Notes: generated by a model not told the origin, from the sequence alone. A stretch of 41,275 nucleotides of DNA from an uncultured Prevotella sp. (GCA_905210845.1 CAJLYG010000007.1:1-41275), one strand, 5' to 3'; positions 1 through 9,645 are shown, counted from the first letter of the stretch. A program made the numbers and translations.

Positions 1-80
1 GTCAACCTTTGTCAACCTTTGACAACCTCAAAACAGGTTGCAAGCCCGATAAACAAAGGGGTTTGACAACCTGTCAACCT
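1..80. repeat. Short direct and inverted repeats at window start
   Basis: The 10-mer GTCAACCTTT occurs twice in tandem at 1-20. It is followed by the related GACAACCT at 21-28, and GACAACCTGTCAACCT recurs at 65-80. ACAGGTTG at 33-40 is the inverted partner of CAACCTGT at 67-74, so a stem is possible. The repeats lie just upstream of a decayed gene end. I cannot assign a function; they could be a regulatory array or debris from an insertion. Confidence 0.5.
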
Positions 81-105
81 ATTTTCAAAAAAATATCCTG
101 TATGA

Positions 106-324
106 ACAATAAAATGGCTACAAGAAGAGGAATTTAGACCAATAGCACAAAGGACATGGCTAGGATTATACAACTATATTGACGATCAGAATAATCTGAT
201 AGAGGGTGCATTGGGACAAGAAAGGAAAATAGCTATCCATACCTAAATCGCCCCCCGCAGTGCAGACGATTACCATGGACAAGCTCCTATGATCTGGTGC
301 GCATCAGCATTGGCAGAAGAATAG
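106..324 (+). pseudogene. Decayed C-terminal remnant of a GH105-like glycoside hydrolase
   Basis: One reading frame, with codons starting at 106, 115 and so on, reads WLQEEEFRPIAQRTW, then a TAA at 244-246, and continues in the same frame to DYHGQAPMIWCASALAEE and a TAG at 322-324. The closing DYHGQAPxxWCAxAL block resembles the C-terminus of GH105 unsaturated glucuronyl/galacturonyl hydrolases, as I remember that family. There is no upstream coding sequence: a TGA stands at 103-105, so the N-terminal catalytic barrel is missing. The remnant is therefore truncated at its 5' end and interrupted by a stop. The family assignment rests on a short motif and is tentative; that it is a degraded coding end is more certain. 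Confidence 0.5.
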
Positions 325-361
325 ACTGAGCAATTTTATTATATTTTTGCTCTAATTCCTT

Positions 362-390
362 TTTGTAAGAACTTAATTTTATTAATTTTG
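362..390 (+). promoter_or_regulatory. Putative promoter for the DUF4965 protein
   Basis: TAATTTTG at 383-390 matches the Bacteroidota -7 consensus TAnnTTTG. TTTG at 362-365 could serve as the -33 element. The spacer is 17 bp, shorter than the 20 bp seen at other promoters in this window. The start codon is 24 bases downstream. Confidence 0.5.
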
Positions 391-414
391 CAGTAGAACA
401 CAATAAGAATTATC

Positions 415-2466
415 ATGATGAAAAGAGTTCAAACTATACTAATAATATTATCTATGGCGATCATCGCCCAAGCACAAGTGCTCTTCCAACCGTACAAACA
501 TACGGCCTTGAGACTACCTTCTGTCCCAATAATTGTCAATGATCCTTATTTTTCCATTTGGTCTCCATATGACAAGTTGACTGATGGGAGCACGCGACAT
601 TGGACAAATGCAGAAAAACCCATTGACGGGCTACTCCGCGTGGATGGAAAAGTCTATCAATTCATGGGAAAAGAAGGCGATATCCCTCAGATAGAAATGG
701 CAAAACAAAAATCTGTTAGTGTCTTGGCTACATCTACGTTTTATTCGTTTACATGTGGGGATATAGCCTTAGACTTAGTCTTTACTGCTCCCATGCTAAT
801 CAATGATCTTGATTTAATATCTATGCCGATCAACTATATTTTTTATCAGGTTCGTTCTTTAGATGGACAAAAACATAAGATTCAATTATATTTGGGTGCC
901 AGTTCTTGGATCGCCGTCAATCAATTAAATCAGCCCACAGAGTCCTCTATTGTCGTTAAAGATGGAACCAGATACTTGAAATCCGGTACCATAGACCAGC
1001 CAATCCTTGCCAAAAAAGGGGACGGGATCTGTATTGACTGGGGATATGTGTATATACCAGAATTTAATGGAACAGTTTGCCTTACAGAAGGACAGTCTGC
1101 AATCTCTAACTTCATTCAAAATGGCAAGTTCCCAAAGAGCCAATCAAGTATTATCAATCGCGATTCCAAACATGCCACTACGCTTGCTTACATGCATGAC
1201 TTCGGACAAGTAGACCATGCATCCAGCTTTACCATGTTGGGATATGATGAAATACAGGATATAGAATACATGTATGTACGATATAAGGCATATTGGGCAA
1301 GAAATGGGAAAGACATTTTCCAGGCATTTCGGTACATGAAAGAGAACTATAAACATATAATGGAACAATGCCAAGAACTTGACAAGATGATATATGACGA
1401 TGGCTTTAAATCAGGGAACGTAGAATACGCAGAGATTCTCTCTGGTTCTTACCGTCAAGTAATGGCTGCCCATAAACTTTTCATGGACAAGGATGGAAAT
1501 TTACTTTTCTTCTCGAAAGAGAATAACTCCAATGGCTGTGTCAATACGGTTGACCTTACATACCCTTCGTCTCCCCTGTTTTTGGTCTATAATCCAGAAT
1601 TGACAAAGGGGATGATGACCAGTATCTTCAATTATAGTAGAAGTGGTCGTTGGATTAAACCATTCGCTTGTCATGACCAAGGTACGTATCCTATTGCAGA
1701 TGGCCAGGTCTATGGGGGTGACATGCCTATAGAAGAAGCTGGTAATATGGTGATTCTTTCTGCTATGATCTCTAAGATTGAAAAAAACACTCATTATGTA
1801 GACCCATATTGGGATATTCTGAAGACGTGGACGGATTATCTCGTTACGCATGGTGAAGACCCTGAAAATCAACTTTGCACCGATGACTTCGCCGGACATT
1901 GGGCACATAATTGCAACCTTTCTATAAAAGCAATCATGGGAATTGCAGGGTTCTCTGAGATGGCACGGTTAAAAGGCAACTTGAATGAGGCAAATAAATA
2001 CAGACAAATTGCCAAAGACATGGCAGTAAGATGGGAGAAAAAAGCCAAAGACGGAGATCACTATCGCTTAGCTTTTGATAAAGAGAACACTTGGAGCCAA
2101 AAATATAATATGATATGGGATGCCTTGTGGAATTTAAACCTATTCCCCAATCATGCCATGCAGCATGAGATAAAATACTATTTGTCTAAACAGAATATAT
2201 ATGGGCTTCCTCTTGACTGTCGTAAAACTTATACCAAGAGCGACTGGATCATGTGGACAGCAGCCATGGCTAAAGACAAAAAGACCTTTCTCAAGTTTGT
2301 CAGCCCCATCTACAAATACATAAATGAAACACCGTCTCGGGTACCTATCAGTGATTGGTCTGAAACCATTTCCGGTAAGATGGTGGGATTCAAAGCTCGA
2401 TCTGTAATCGGGGGCTATTGGATGAAGGTATTAGCAGATAAATTAAAGAACAAAGAATATGAATAA
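415..2466 (+). CDS. Secreted DUF4964/DUF5127/DUF4965/DUF1793 protein (glutaminase A-like)
   Basis: The 683-residue product begins with a signal peptide ending near AQAQ (residues 1-21). A DUF4964-like segment follows (PIIVNDPYFSIWSP, about 37-50), then a DUF5127-like beta-rich region (about 85-300), and DUF4965/DUF1793 helical-barrel regions (about 325-680). Acidic clusters typical of six-hairpin barrels are visible at E440-E441 (MPIEEAGNM) and D490-D491 (CTDDFAGHW), and these are the best candidates for catalytic residues. Databases often name this family glutaminase after a fungal enzyme. Here it stands 5' of a GH43 gene, with which it overlaps by 8 bases, and near an HTCS, so a role in periplasmic glycan breakdown is more plausible. 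MM at 415/418 leaves the exact start open by one codon. Confidence 0.8.
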   Translation: MMKRVQTILIILSMAIIAQAQVLFQPYKHTALRLPSVPIIVNDPYFSIWSPYDKLTDGSTRHWTNAEKPIDGLLRVDGKVYQFMGKEGDIPQIEMAKQKSVSVLATSTFYSFTCGDIALDLVFTAPMLINDLDLISMPINYIFYQVRSLDGQKHKIQLYLGASSWIAVNQLNQPTESSIVVKDGTRYLKSGTIDQPILAKKGDGICIDWGYVYIPEFNGTVCLTEGQSAISNFIQNGKFPKSQSSIINRDSKHATTLAYMHDFGQVDHASSFTMLGYDEIQDIEYMYVRYKAYWARNGKDIFQAFRYMKENYKHIMEQCQELDKMIYDDGFKSGNVEYAEILSGSYRQVMAAHKLFMDKDGNLLFFSKENNSNGCVNTVDLTYPSSPLFLVYNPELTKGMMTSIFNYSRSGRWIKPFACHDQGTYPIADGQVYGGDMPIEEAGNMVILSAMISKIEKNTHYVDPYWDILKTWTDYLVTHGEDPENQLCTDDFAGHWAHNCNLSIKAIMGIAGFSEMARLKGNLNEANKYRQIAKDMAVRWEKKAKDGDHYRLAFDKENTWSQKYNMIWDALWNLNLFPNHAMQHEIKYYLSKQNIYGLPLDCRKTYTKSDWIMWTAAMAKDKKTFLKFVSPIYKYINETPSRVPISDWSETISGKMVGFKARSVIGGYWMKVLADKLKNKEYE

Positions 2467-3478
2467 AATGACAATGTTTTTGCTGCTGGGCATATTGGTA
2501 TTTCCCATTTGCTCAGCAACAAAGGCGATATCAGCATTATCTACGACTTCTACATTTAGGACTTATAAAAATCCGGTAATAGACACGAGTTTGCCTGATC
2601 CCTCAATAATTAAAGCCCATGATGGATATTTCTATCTCTACGCAACAGAAGATATCCATAATCTACCTATCTATAAGTCCAAAGATCTAATACATTGGTC
2701 ATTTGTAGGAACAGCCTTTACAAATGAGACCCGTCCTTCATTTGTCGAGAAAGGTAATCTTTGGGCTCCTGATATTAATTATATTAATGGTCAATACGTG
2801 CTTTACTATTCAATGTCAAGATGGGGAGAAGAATGGAAGTGTGGCATCGGAGTTGCGACTTCTAACAATCCGGAAGGTCCATTTATTGATCACGGGAAAC
2901 TATTCCTCAGTTCAGAAATTGGAGTGCAAAATAGTATTGATGAATTTTTTGTCCGGGATCATGGTCATAATTATCTTTTCTGGGGGAGTTTCCATGGCAT
3001 TTACTGTATAGAACTTTCTGCAGATGGACTCTCGATTAAATCTGGTGCAAGAAAGAAACAGATTGCCGGCAGTTTTATGGAGGGAAGTTGCATCCTAAAG
3101 AAAAATGGTTATTATTACTTAATAGGTTCCAATGGTACTTGTTGCGAAGGACTAAAAAGTACATATCAATTGACTGTTGGTAGATCAAAACATCTTTTAG
3201 GTCCCTATATCACCCGACAAGGAAAATCTTTATTACAAAATCATTTCACGGTTCTCCTCCATAAAAATAACCAATTTGTTGGTACGGGTCATAATTCTGA
3301 AATAATTGTCGATAGTGAAGGACAAGACTGGCTTCTATACCATGCCTTTATGAAAGATGATCCTGACGCAGGAAGAGTGATCCTTTTAGACCAACTAAAA
3401 TGGTGTAACAACTGGCCATATATTGAGAATGACTCCCCTTCACTCAAACATAAAATCCCTCTATTTAAACATAACTAA
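2459..3478 (+). CDS. GH43 family glycosidase, arabinan-degrading type
   Basis: This 339-residue protein has an N-terminal signal sequence and the five-bladed propeller pattern of GH43. The three catalytic acids are visible: base D47 in LPDPS, pKa modulator D161 in SIDEFF, and general acid E208 in FMEGS. The stretch with CCEG, STYQLTVGRS and GPY, followed by GTGHN (H278), matches arabinanases and alpha-L-arabinofuranosidases of the family. The usual IDP around the middle aspartate reads IDE here, but the aspartate is kept. Its start overlaps the end of the DUF4965 gene by 8 bases, so the two are translationally coupled and probably act on the same glycan. Exo or endo specificity cannot be decided from sequence alone. 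Confidence 0.88.
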   Translation: MNKMTMFLLLGILVFPICSATKAISALSTTSTFRTYKNPVIDTSLPDPSIIKAHDGYFYLYATEDIHNLPIYKSKDLIHWSFVGTAFTNETRPSFVEKGNLWAPDINYINGQYVLYYSMSRWGEEWKCGIGVATSNNPEGPFIDHGKLFLSSEIGVQNSIDEFFVRDHGHNYLFWGSFHGIYCIELSADGLSIKSGARKKQIAGSFMEGSCILKKNGYYYLIGSNGTCCEGLKSTYQLTVGRSKHLLGPYITRQGKSLLQNHFTVLLHKNNQFVGTGHNSEIIVDSEGQDWLLYHAFMKDDPDAGRVILLDQLKWCNNWPYIENDSPSLKHKIPLFKHN

Positions 3479-3485
3479 TACAACA

Positions 3486-6400
3486 ATGCATAGAAGTATT
3501 CGCTTATATTTAATTCTCTTCTTTCTGTGGGTTAGCCATGTCTGCTATGGTTCCAATTATCGATTCCAGCATTTAACAAGTATGCAAGGGCTACCTAATA
3601 TGCAAGTGGAATCATTGGCTGAAGATGATAAGGGAAATATATGGATAGGAACTCGCAATGGTCTTGCAAAATATGATGGATATAGTATTTATACTTACTA
3701 TCATGATGACAATCGTTCCAATTCGCTAAGACACAACTTTATTCATGAATTATTTTTTGATTCTCATAAACGATTATGGATTTGCACAGAAGCTGGCATA
3801 TGCCGATATCGCCCGGATACTGATGATTTTGAGAGCTATCGTGATAATAACCAATTTTATAGTTGTATAGCAGAAAATAAAAAAGGACAGGTATTCTTTG
3901 GGGGAGATCATCTTTCTCTTTATGACGAGAAGGATGATCTATTTAAGACATATCCTACATTAAACAGCAGTAGAATCTCTTCTTTAGCCTTCGATAAACA
4001 AGGGAATCTTTTTGTTGCATCAAGCTCTTCTGTCTATTTCTTCAACGCATCCATGACAAAAATTACCCAAGTTAATAAGAAATACTATGAAAATTGTCTA
4101 ACAGAACATAACATTATTATGCCATTATTCTTTGACTCGGCAGGAAGGCTATGGTTGGGACGTAATGGTCAAGGATTAATGTGGATTAACCTTAAGACAG
4201 GAATGCACCATATCTTTGCTGGAAAAGATATTTCAGACAGGATTGTCCGTACTATTACTGAGGATAAGTCACACAACATGTGGATTGGAACGGAAAAAGG
4301 CATAACGATCATCCATCCTAATGGTCAAAGAGAAATTCTCCGTTATAATTTTCAAGATGATAAAGGCTTAAGCGACAATGCTATTTACACAATCCTTTGC
4401 GATAGAAACCAAAATATTTGGATAGGATCGTATTTCGGAGGTGTAGATGTTCTTATGCGAAATAATGCTCAGTTCCTTTACTTTGAGCCTGGGCAAGGAA
4501 GTTCCAATATTAAGGCTCGTGTCCCGCGAATGATGGTTGAAGTTTCTCCTAAAGTATATTGGATTGCAACAGAGGATGGAGGTATCAATATCTACAATGC
4601 CACATCTAAAACATTTAGAGCTGTTAATAGCATCCCAAATTTAGGTACAAATATTCATGCATTATTTGTATCACCGAGGAGTAATGAAATATGGATCGGA
4701 ACACGTTTCAATGGACTATTCCGCTATAATCTATCAACTCATAGAACAATTCGTTATCTTCGCTCAAATGGACTTTCTTCCGAAGGCATCTTTTACATAG
4801 CACAGCAGCATAACGGTCGTATTTGGGTAGCGACAATGGAAGGATTGAGATATTATGATGCAAAAAAGGACTATTTCTTCCCTACTAAGAATGCCACTCT
4901 AAACCGTACGTTTGTCTATTCTCTATTTGTAGATAAAGATGATAATATTTGGGTTGGGACAGCTGCATTTGGCATTTTCAAGATTGATGGAAAGAATGGG
5001 AATGTTACCAATATCAGGAAAAATGGGAGAAATGGATTAAAAGATAATTATATAATCCATATATATCAAGATTCGCGGGGAACCATCTGGATTGGTACAA
5101 ATAATAATGGACTTCAATATATTGATAAGAAAACTGGTAAAATTTGCTCTTTCAAAGATGATTTTATGTTAACAACGTGTACTATTTGCGGAATTGTTGA
5201 GAGCCCGATCGGTTGCCTTTGGATTTCAACCAGTCAAGGTTTATATCAATATAATCTTACAAAGCATTCAACTATTAGATTTTCATCAGAGAACGGATTA
5301 CCTGTCAATCAATTTAATTATGAATCTATATTAGCTACAGCTTCTGGGGATTTATTGTTAGGTACTATAAATGGGCTAATAACTTTTAATCCCAAACGTG
5401 TAACGAGTAAGGAAGGACCTTTTATGGTTCATTTTAAGGAATTAGCCATTAATAGTAAGAAAATATCAGTTGGGATGGAAAATTCTCCTTTAGAAAAAAA
5501 TATTGATAACACAAAAGTCTTAAAACTAAAATATGATGAGGCACGGTCATTCTGCATAGAATATGGGGTTATCATACCTGGTAATACAACATCTATACAA
5601 TATCAAGTATGGGTAAAAGGTATCGACTCCGGATGGCGTAATGTTGGGACAGAACGGCGCTTTTATGGCTATAATGTCCAACCAGGATCCTATTATCTAC
5701 AAGTACGTGCAAATAATTCTAATTATGGATGGGACCGTTGCCCTGTCAAAACCATTAAAATCGTTGTCCTCCCGCCTTTTTATCGCTCAATTTGGGCCTA
5801 TTTAATTTATTTCACAATTCTTGGAGGGCTAGTTTATCTCGTATTTCGTTTTTTCTCTATCCGAATGCAAGAAAGGAATGCTGTGAAAATGGCAAAAATG
5901 GAAAAAGAGAAAATTGAAGAGATTGATAGGGTAAAATTCAATTTCTTCACGACAGTATCCCATGAACTAAAAACTCCGCTTTCTTTAATTGTTGCCCCTT
6001 TAAAGAGTATTTCTCGTAAAAGCCTTGATGAACAATCAATAAATCATTTGAACATGGCTATCAAAAATACTCAAAAGATGGAAGGTCTGATTAATGAGTT
6101 AGTAACATTTAATAAAGTAGAAACCGACAACTTTCCGTTCTATGTTCAAAAGGGAAATCCCTTGGAATTTATAGAGTTAGCATCTAAACCATTCCATGAA
6201 GCATGCGGACATAAGGATATACAATTTAGTGTTGACTGTGAGAATAATGGTGAGGAAGTCTGGTTTTCTCCTTCCTATATTGAGCGTATAATCAACAATC
6301 TACTTTCAAATGCTCTAAAATTTACAGATAAAGGTGGAAAAATCACTATAAAAGCCTTCATAACTAGTTACGAAAAAAATCCATACACCTATTTGATAAT

Positions 6401-7514
6401 CAAAGTAAGCGACACAGGTATAGGTATTGCCAAAGAAGAACAAGAAAACATTTTCGATAGATATTACCAAACCAAACGTGGTTATAACGTCAATAATAAA
6501 GGATGGGGGATAGGGCTCGCTCTAGTTAAACGACTTGTAGAAATTCATAAAGGAAAAATTTCAGTGGAAAGCGAAATAGGTGCCGGTAGCATCTTCACGG
6601 TTTCGCTGAATGTTTCTCCAAATGCATTTGACACAAAAAACCTTATCACTAATGATAAAGCAATTATCCCTGTGAGCCAATACCAATTTTCCTTCCCCCA
6701 AATTGATTTTGATGGACATCAAAATTTAGAATTAAGCTCTGGAACGTCTGAAGCAAAAAGAACAATATTGATTGTGGAAGACAATGTGGACATGCTGAAT
6801 TTCCTGGAAAATTATTTTCAGTCTAAACAATACAATGTTTTTACAGCAACTAATGGAAAGCAAGCATTTGAAGTAGCACTTAAAGAAACAATAGATTTAG
6901 TCATATCCGATATAATGATGCCAGAAATGGACGGAATAGAACTCTCTAAAACACTTAAAAAGAACATGGAGACTTCTCACATTCCCATTATTTTACTAAC
7001 TGCCAAAAATGAATCTTCTGACGTTGTTATAGGCTATCAAAGTGGTGCAGAAGCCTATGTATCAAAGCCTTTTGACCCTCAGATTTTAGAATTACAAGTT
7101 AACAACATTTTATCTTTGATTAAGAATCGCCAAAAGGAGATTGTAAATCTTCAAGAAGGAGAAGACATAAATTCTACCTCTTTAAGCGAGCTGGACAAGG
7201 AATTCATTCATAAAATAAATAAACTCGTTGATGAAAATATTGATAATAGCGATTTCGCTATCATAGATATTACCAAATGTTTAGGAGTAAGTCGTAGCTT
7301 ATTACATACCAAAATGAAAAATTTGATGAATATCTCCATGGGGGATTACATCAAAAAGAAGCGTATAGACAAAGCCTGTCTATTGCTTAAACAAGGATAT
7401 AATGTTTCTGAGACTGCTTATCGAACTGGATTTTCAGACCCAAACTATTTTTCAAAAGCATTCAAGAAAGCCATGGGTATTAGCCCCTCAGAATTCTGTA
7501 ATCACATAAAATGA
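3486..7514 (+). CDS. Hybrid two-component sensor/regulator (HTCS)
   Basis: I take ATG 3486 as the start because it opens directly on a signal sequence (MHRSIRLYLILFFLWVSHVCYG). An in-frame upstream start at 3423 would lie inside the GH43 gene and precede this signal. The 1342-residue protein has periplasmic two-component propeller repeats with recurring IWIGT motifs (about 23-650). A Y_Y_Y domain follows (about 690-760), then one membrane helix (about 770-792), HisKA with H826 in TVSHELKTP, and HATPase (NNLLSNALKF, DTGIGI, GWGIGLAL). The receiver has D1142 in ISDIMMPEMDG, and an AraC-type helix-turn-helix forms the C-terminus. HTCS proteins sense oligosaccharides in the periplasm and activate the adjacent utilization locus. 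It sits 7 bases after the GH43 gene, within the cluster it probably controls. Confidence 0.95.
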   Translation: MHRSIRLYLILFFLWVSHVCYGSNYRFQHLTSMQGLPNMQVESLAEDDKGNIWIGTRNGLAKYDGYSIYTYYHDDNRSNSLRHNFIHELFFDSHKRLWICTEAGICRYRPDTDDFESYRDNNQFYSCIAENKKGQVFFGGDHLSLYDEKDDLFKTYPTLNSSRISSLAFDKQGNLFVASSSSVYFFNASMTKITQVNKKYYENCLTEHNIIMPLFFDSAGRLWLGRNGQGLMWINLKTGMHHIFAGKDISDRIVRTITEDKSHNMWIGTEKGITIIHPNGQREILRYNFQDDKGLSDNAIYTILCDRNQNIWIGSYFGGVDVLMRNNAQFLYFEPGQGSSNIKARVPRMMVEVSPKVYWIATEDGGINIYNATSKTFRAVNSIPNLGTNIHALFVSPRSNEIWIGTRFNGLFRYNLSTHRTIRYLRSNGLSSEGIFYIAQQHNGRIWVATMEGLRYYDAKKDYFFPTKNATLNRTFVYSLFVDKDDNIWVGTAAFGIFKIDGKNGNVTNIRKNGRNGLKDNYIIHIYQDSRGTIWIGTNNNGLQYIDKKTGKICSFKDDFMLTTCTICGIVESPIGCLWISTSQGLYQYNLTKHSTIRFSSENGLPVNQFNYESILATASGDLLLGTINGLITFNPKRVTSKEGPFMVHFKELAINSKKISVGMENSPLEKNIDNTKVLKLKYDEARSFCIEYGVIIPGNTTSIQYQVWVKGIDSGWRNVGTERRFYGYNVQPGSYYLQVRANNSNYGWDRCPVKTIKIVVLPPFYRSIWAYLIYFTILGGLVYLVFRFFSIRMQERNAVKMAKMEKEKIEEIDRVKFNFFTTVSHELKTPLSLIVAPLKSISRKSLDEQSINHLNMAIKNTQKMEGLINELVTFNKVETDNFPFYVQKGNPLEFIELASKPFHEACGHKDIQFSVDCENNGEEVWFSPSYIERIINNLLSNALKFTDKGGKITIKAFITSYEKNPYTYLIIKVSDTGIGIAKEEQENIFDRYYQTKRGYNVNNKGWGIGLALVKRLVEIHKGKISVESEIGAGSIFTVSLNVSPNAFDTKNLITNDKAIIPVSQYQFSFPQIDFDGHQNLELSSGTSEAKRTILIVEDNVDMLNFLENYFQSKQYNVFTATNGKQAFEVALKETIDLVISDIMMPEMDGIELSKTLKKNMETSHIPIILLTAKNESSDVVIGYQSGAEAYVSKPFDPQILELQVNNILSLIKNRQKEIVNLQEGEDINSTSLSELDKEFIHKINKLVDENIDNSDFAIIDITKCLGVSRSLLHTKMKNLMNISMGDYIKKKRIDKACLLLKQGYNVSETAYRTGFSDPNYFSKAFKKAMGISPSEFCNHIK

Positions 7515-7578
7515 ATTGACATGCACAAAAACACCTTATATAAAGACAATCTTACTATAAGAGAAATACTTTTTTTGA

Positions 7579-7586
7579 TAATTTTG
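7579..7586 (+). promoter_or_regulatory. Putative -7 element upstream of the 667-residue protein gene
   Basis: TAATTTTG at 7579-7586 matches TAnnTTTG. Its last bases are also the first bases of the hairpin at 7584-7614, so transcription starting here would begin within that inverted repeat. I see no convincing -33 element, as is common for promoters that need an activator such as an HTCS. Confidence 0.4.
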
Positions 7587-7618
7587 CCTTGTCATTATTA
7601 ATTTGACAAGGCAATTTT
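7584..7618 (+). terminator. Hairpin after the HTCS gene, probable terminator
   Basis: TTGCCTTGTCA (7584-7594) and TGACAAGGCAA (7604-7614) form a perfect 11-bp stem around a 9-base AT loop, followed by TTTT. This fits factor-independent termination of the HTCS transcript. Because it overlaps the -7 element of the next gene, an operator role is an alternative. Confidence 0.65.
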
Positions 7619-7641
7619 ATAAAACATAACAAAAAAAATTT

Positions 7642-9645
7642 ATGAACAATTTATCTAAATTCATAATTTATCTATGCTTACTGACTACTTCAGAAGCAAT
7701 GCGAGCTATAGATATTAAGTCATATATTATGCTCAAAGAGCCTGGAAACAAATCCGTTACATACCAATTGACAGAATATAATGGCAAATTAGTAGCAATG
7801 GATAAGACATTACCGGTAGAGATCACTTGGGAATTGAATAATAATGGCAAAGAAAAGATCTTATGCACTACTATTAAAGCCCTTAAAAAAGTTTATTTCA
7901 ATTTTGGTTTAGAAGTACCTACCGAGTTTGATACAAATGATTGCGATTTCTACATGCCGGGATTTTGGTATCACAAGAATCTTCGATCCCCTCAAAAGGC
8001 TCCGTCATTTTATGCTTCAAAAAGTTGGAATGTGCGAGAAGATCGCCTATCTAGCCCAATTACTGGAGTCTTTGACAACAAAACTGGAGAATCTCTAACA
8101 GTTGCGCGCAAATTAGATAAAGGAGAGGATGCCTTAACTGTAGCATTAGATGGAGAAGTTATTCTGTCCGGCAAAACATCTATAGGATATTTGGGGTTTA
8201 ACAACGAAACTGGCAAAGCAAAATTAACCTTTGGGTATCCATATATCGAAACTCCCAAAAGATATATACGAAAGTTGACACTTACCCCAGCAATATACAC
8301 ATTTGAAAAGTTGAACCCTGGAGAAAGTAAAAGTATTACTTGGATAATTTACGAAGATGAAGCAAAAGATTTCGGGCAATATGTTTGTAAGACATGGACC
8401 AAAAGCTTCGATCTCTATAAGCCGATACCATTACCTGTTCAATTTACGGGTGAAGACGTCAAGACTCAATTAACTAATTATTTCCATAATTCATTTGTTG
8501 AAAGATATAAATTAAAATTTAACTCAGGTATTTCCTTACGGACTAGCAACTGCATACCCGCATCTGAAATGGAAATAGGATTTTGCGGCCGCGTTCTTTT
8601 AAATGCATTCAATGAAATTGAATATGGTTGGCAACATAGTGATAATAGTCTCGTAATTATGGGAAATAAGATATTTCAAAGTTTCTTGGATTATGGATTC
8701 ACGGACAATGGCTTTATTTATGACCATATTTGGTATGATCGCAAAGTCCCTTATGAGGATAAACACTCTATACGACAACAATCCGAGGCTATCTATGCAA
8801 TCCTCCATTTTCTAAAATATGAAAAGGATCATGGTAGGAAACACCCAGAATGGGACAAAAAAGTTATTAGCCTTCTCAACAATTTTGTCAAAATGCAAAA
8901 TATAGATGGAAGTTTTGCACGTAAATTTAAAGATAATGGAACAATTATTGACTCTAGTGGAGGTAGTACGCCATCAGCAACGGTTCCTCTCATTATGGCA
9001 TATAAATACTATGGAATAAAAGAATATTTTTATGCCGCTAAACGTACTATCGATTATCTCGAAAAAAATATCATTTCAAAGAGTGATTATTTCTCATCTA
9101 CTTTGGATGCAAACTGTGAAGATAAAGAAGCTGCTATTAGTGCTGTCACGGCAACCTACTACATGACGCTTGTATCAAAGGGGAAAGAACGGCAACATTA
9201 TTTAAACCTTTGTAAGCAGGCAGCTTATTTTGCCCTTTCCTGGTATTATTTGTGGGATGTCCCATTTTCAGAAGGACAAATGTTAGGAGATCTCAATTTT
9301 AAAAGTCGAGGATGGGGGAATGTATCCGTTGAGAATAATCACATTGATGTGTTTGTTTTTGAATTCCCCTCTATTCTTAACTGGCTAGGGAAAATAACTG
9401 GGGAAAAACGCTTTACACAAATGTATCAAGTAATCTATAGCTCTTTAAATCAGTTGCTTCCGACAAAGGACAAACTCTGTGGGATAAGTACGCCTGGCTT
9501 CTATCCTGAAGTGGTTCAACATACGACATGGGACTATGGCAAAAATGGGAAAGGGTTTTATAATACTTATTTTGCACCAGGATGGACAACAGCATCCTTA
9601 TGGGAGCTTTATTCTCCCGACCGCACTACAAACTTTTTTAAATAA
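7642..9645 (+). CDS. Secreted protein of unassigned family, probable helical-barrel glycan-active enzyme
   Basis: I do not recognise the family of this 667-residue protein. An N-terminal signal sequence ends near residues 19-22. A beta-rich N-terminal half (about 25-255) carries an FYMPGFWYHKN motif. The C-terminal half (about 270-660) is helical, with repeated pairs of amphipathic helices and aromatic/acidic patches such as GFIYDHIWYD, NIDGSFARKF and SRGWGNVSVENNHID. A beta-sandwich followed by an (alpha/alpha)6 toroid is common in glycoside hydrolases and polysaccharide lyases. It lies between an HTCS and a GH43 gene, so a role in breaking down the same glycan is likely. Its own intergenic region with a -7-like element suggests separate or induced transcription. 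Confidence 0.6.
   Translation: MNNLSKFIIYLCLLTTSEAMRAIDIKSYIMLKEPGNKSVTYQLTEYNGKLVAMDKTLPVEITWELNNNGKEKILCTTIKALKKVYFNFGLEVPTEFDTNDCDFYMPGFWYHKNLRSPQKAPSFYASKSWNVREDRLSSPITGVFDNKTGESLTVARKLDKGEDALTVALDGEVILSGKTSIGYLGFNNETGKAKLTFGYPYIETPKRYIRKLTLTPAIYTFEKLNPGESKSITWIIYEDEAKDFGQYVCKTWTKSFDLYKPIPLPVQFTGEDVKTQLTNYFHNSFVERYKLKFNSGISLRTSNCIPASEMEIGFCGRVLLNAFNEIEYGWQHSDNSLVIMGNKIFQSFLDYGFTDNGFIYDHIWYDRKVPYEDKHSIRQQSEAIYAILHFLKYEKDHGRKHPEWDKKVISLLNNFVKMQNIDGSFARKFKDNGTIIDSSGGSTPSATVPLIMAYKYYGIKEYFYAAKRTIDYLEKNIISKSDYFSSTLDANCEDKEAAISAVTATYYMTLVSKGKERQHYLNLCKQAAYFALSWYYLWDVPFSEGQMLGDLNFKSRGWGNVSVENNHIDVFVFEFPSILNWLGKITGEKRFTQMYQVIYSSLNQLLPTKDKLCGISTPGFYPEVVQHTTWDYGKNGKGFYNTYFAPGWTTASLWELYSPDRTTNFFK

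Noticed and set aside
1..80. Repeats at the window start as a CRISPR array
   Set aside because: Units are 7-10 bases, with no regular spacers and no cas genes nearby.
3423..3485. Upstream start for the HTCS
   Set aside because: It lies inside the GH43 gene and puts hydrophilic residues before a clear signal sequence at 3486.
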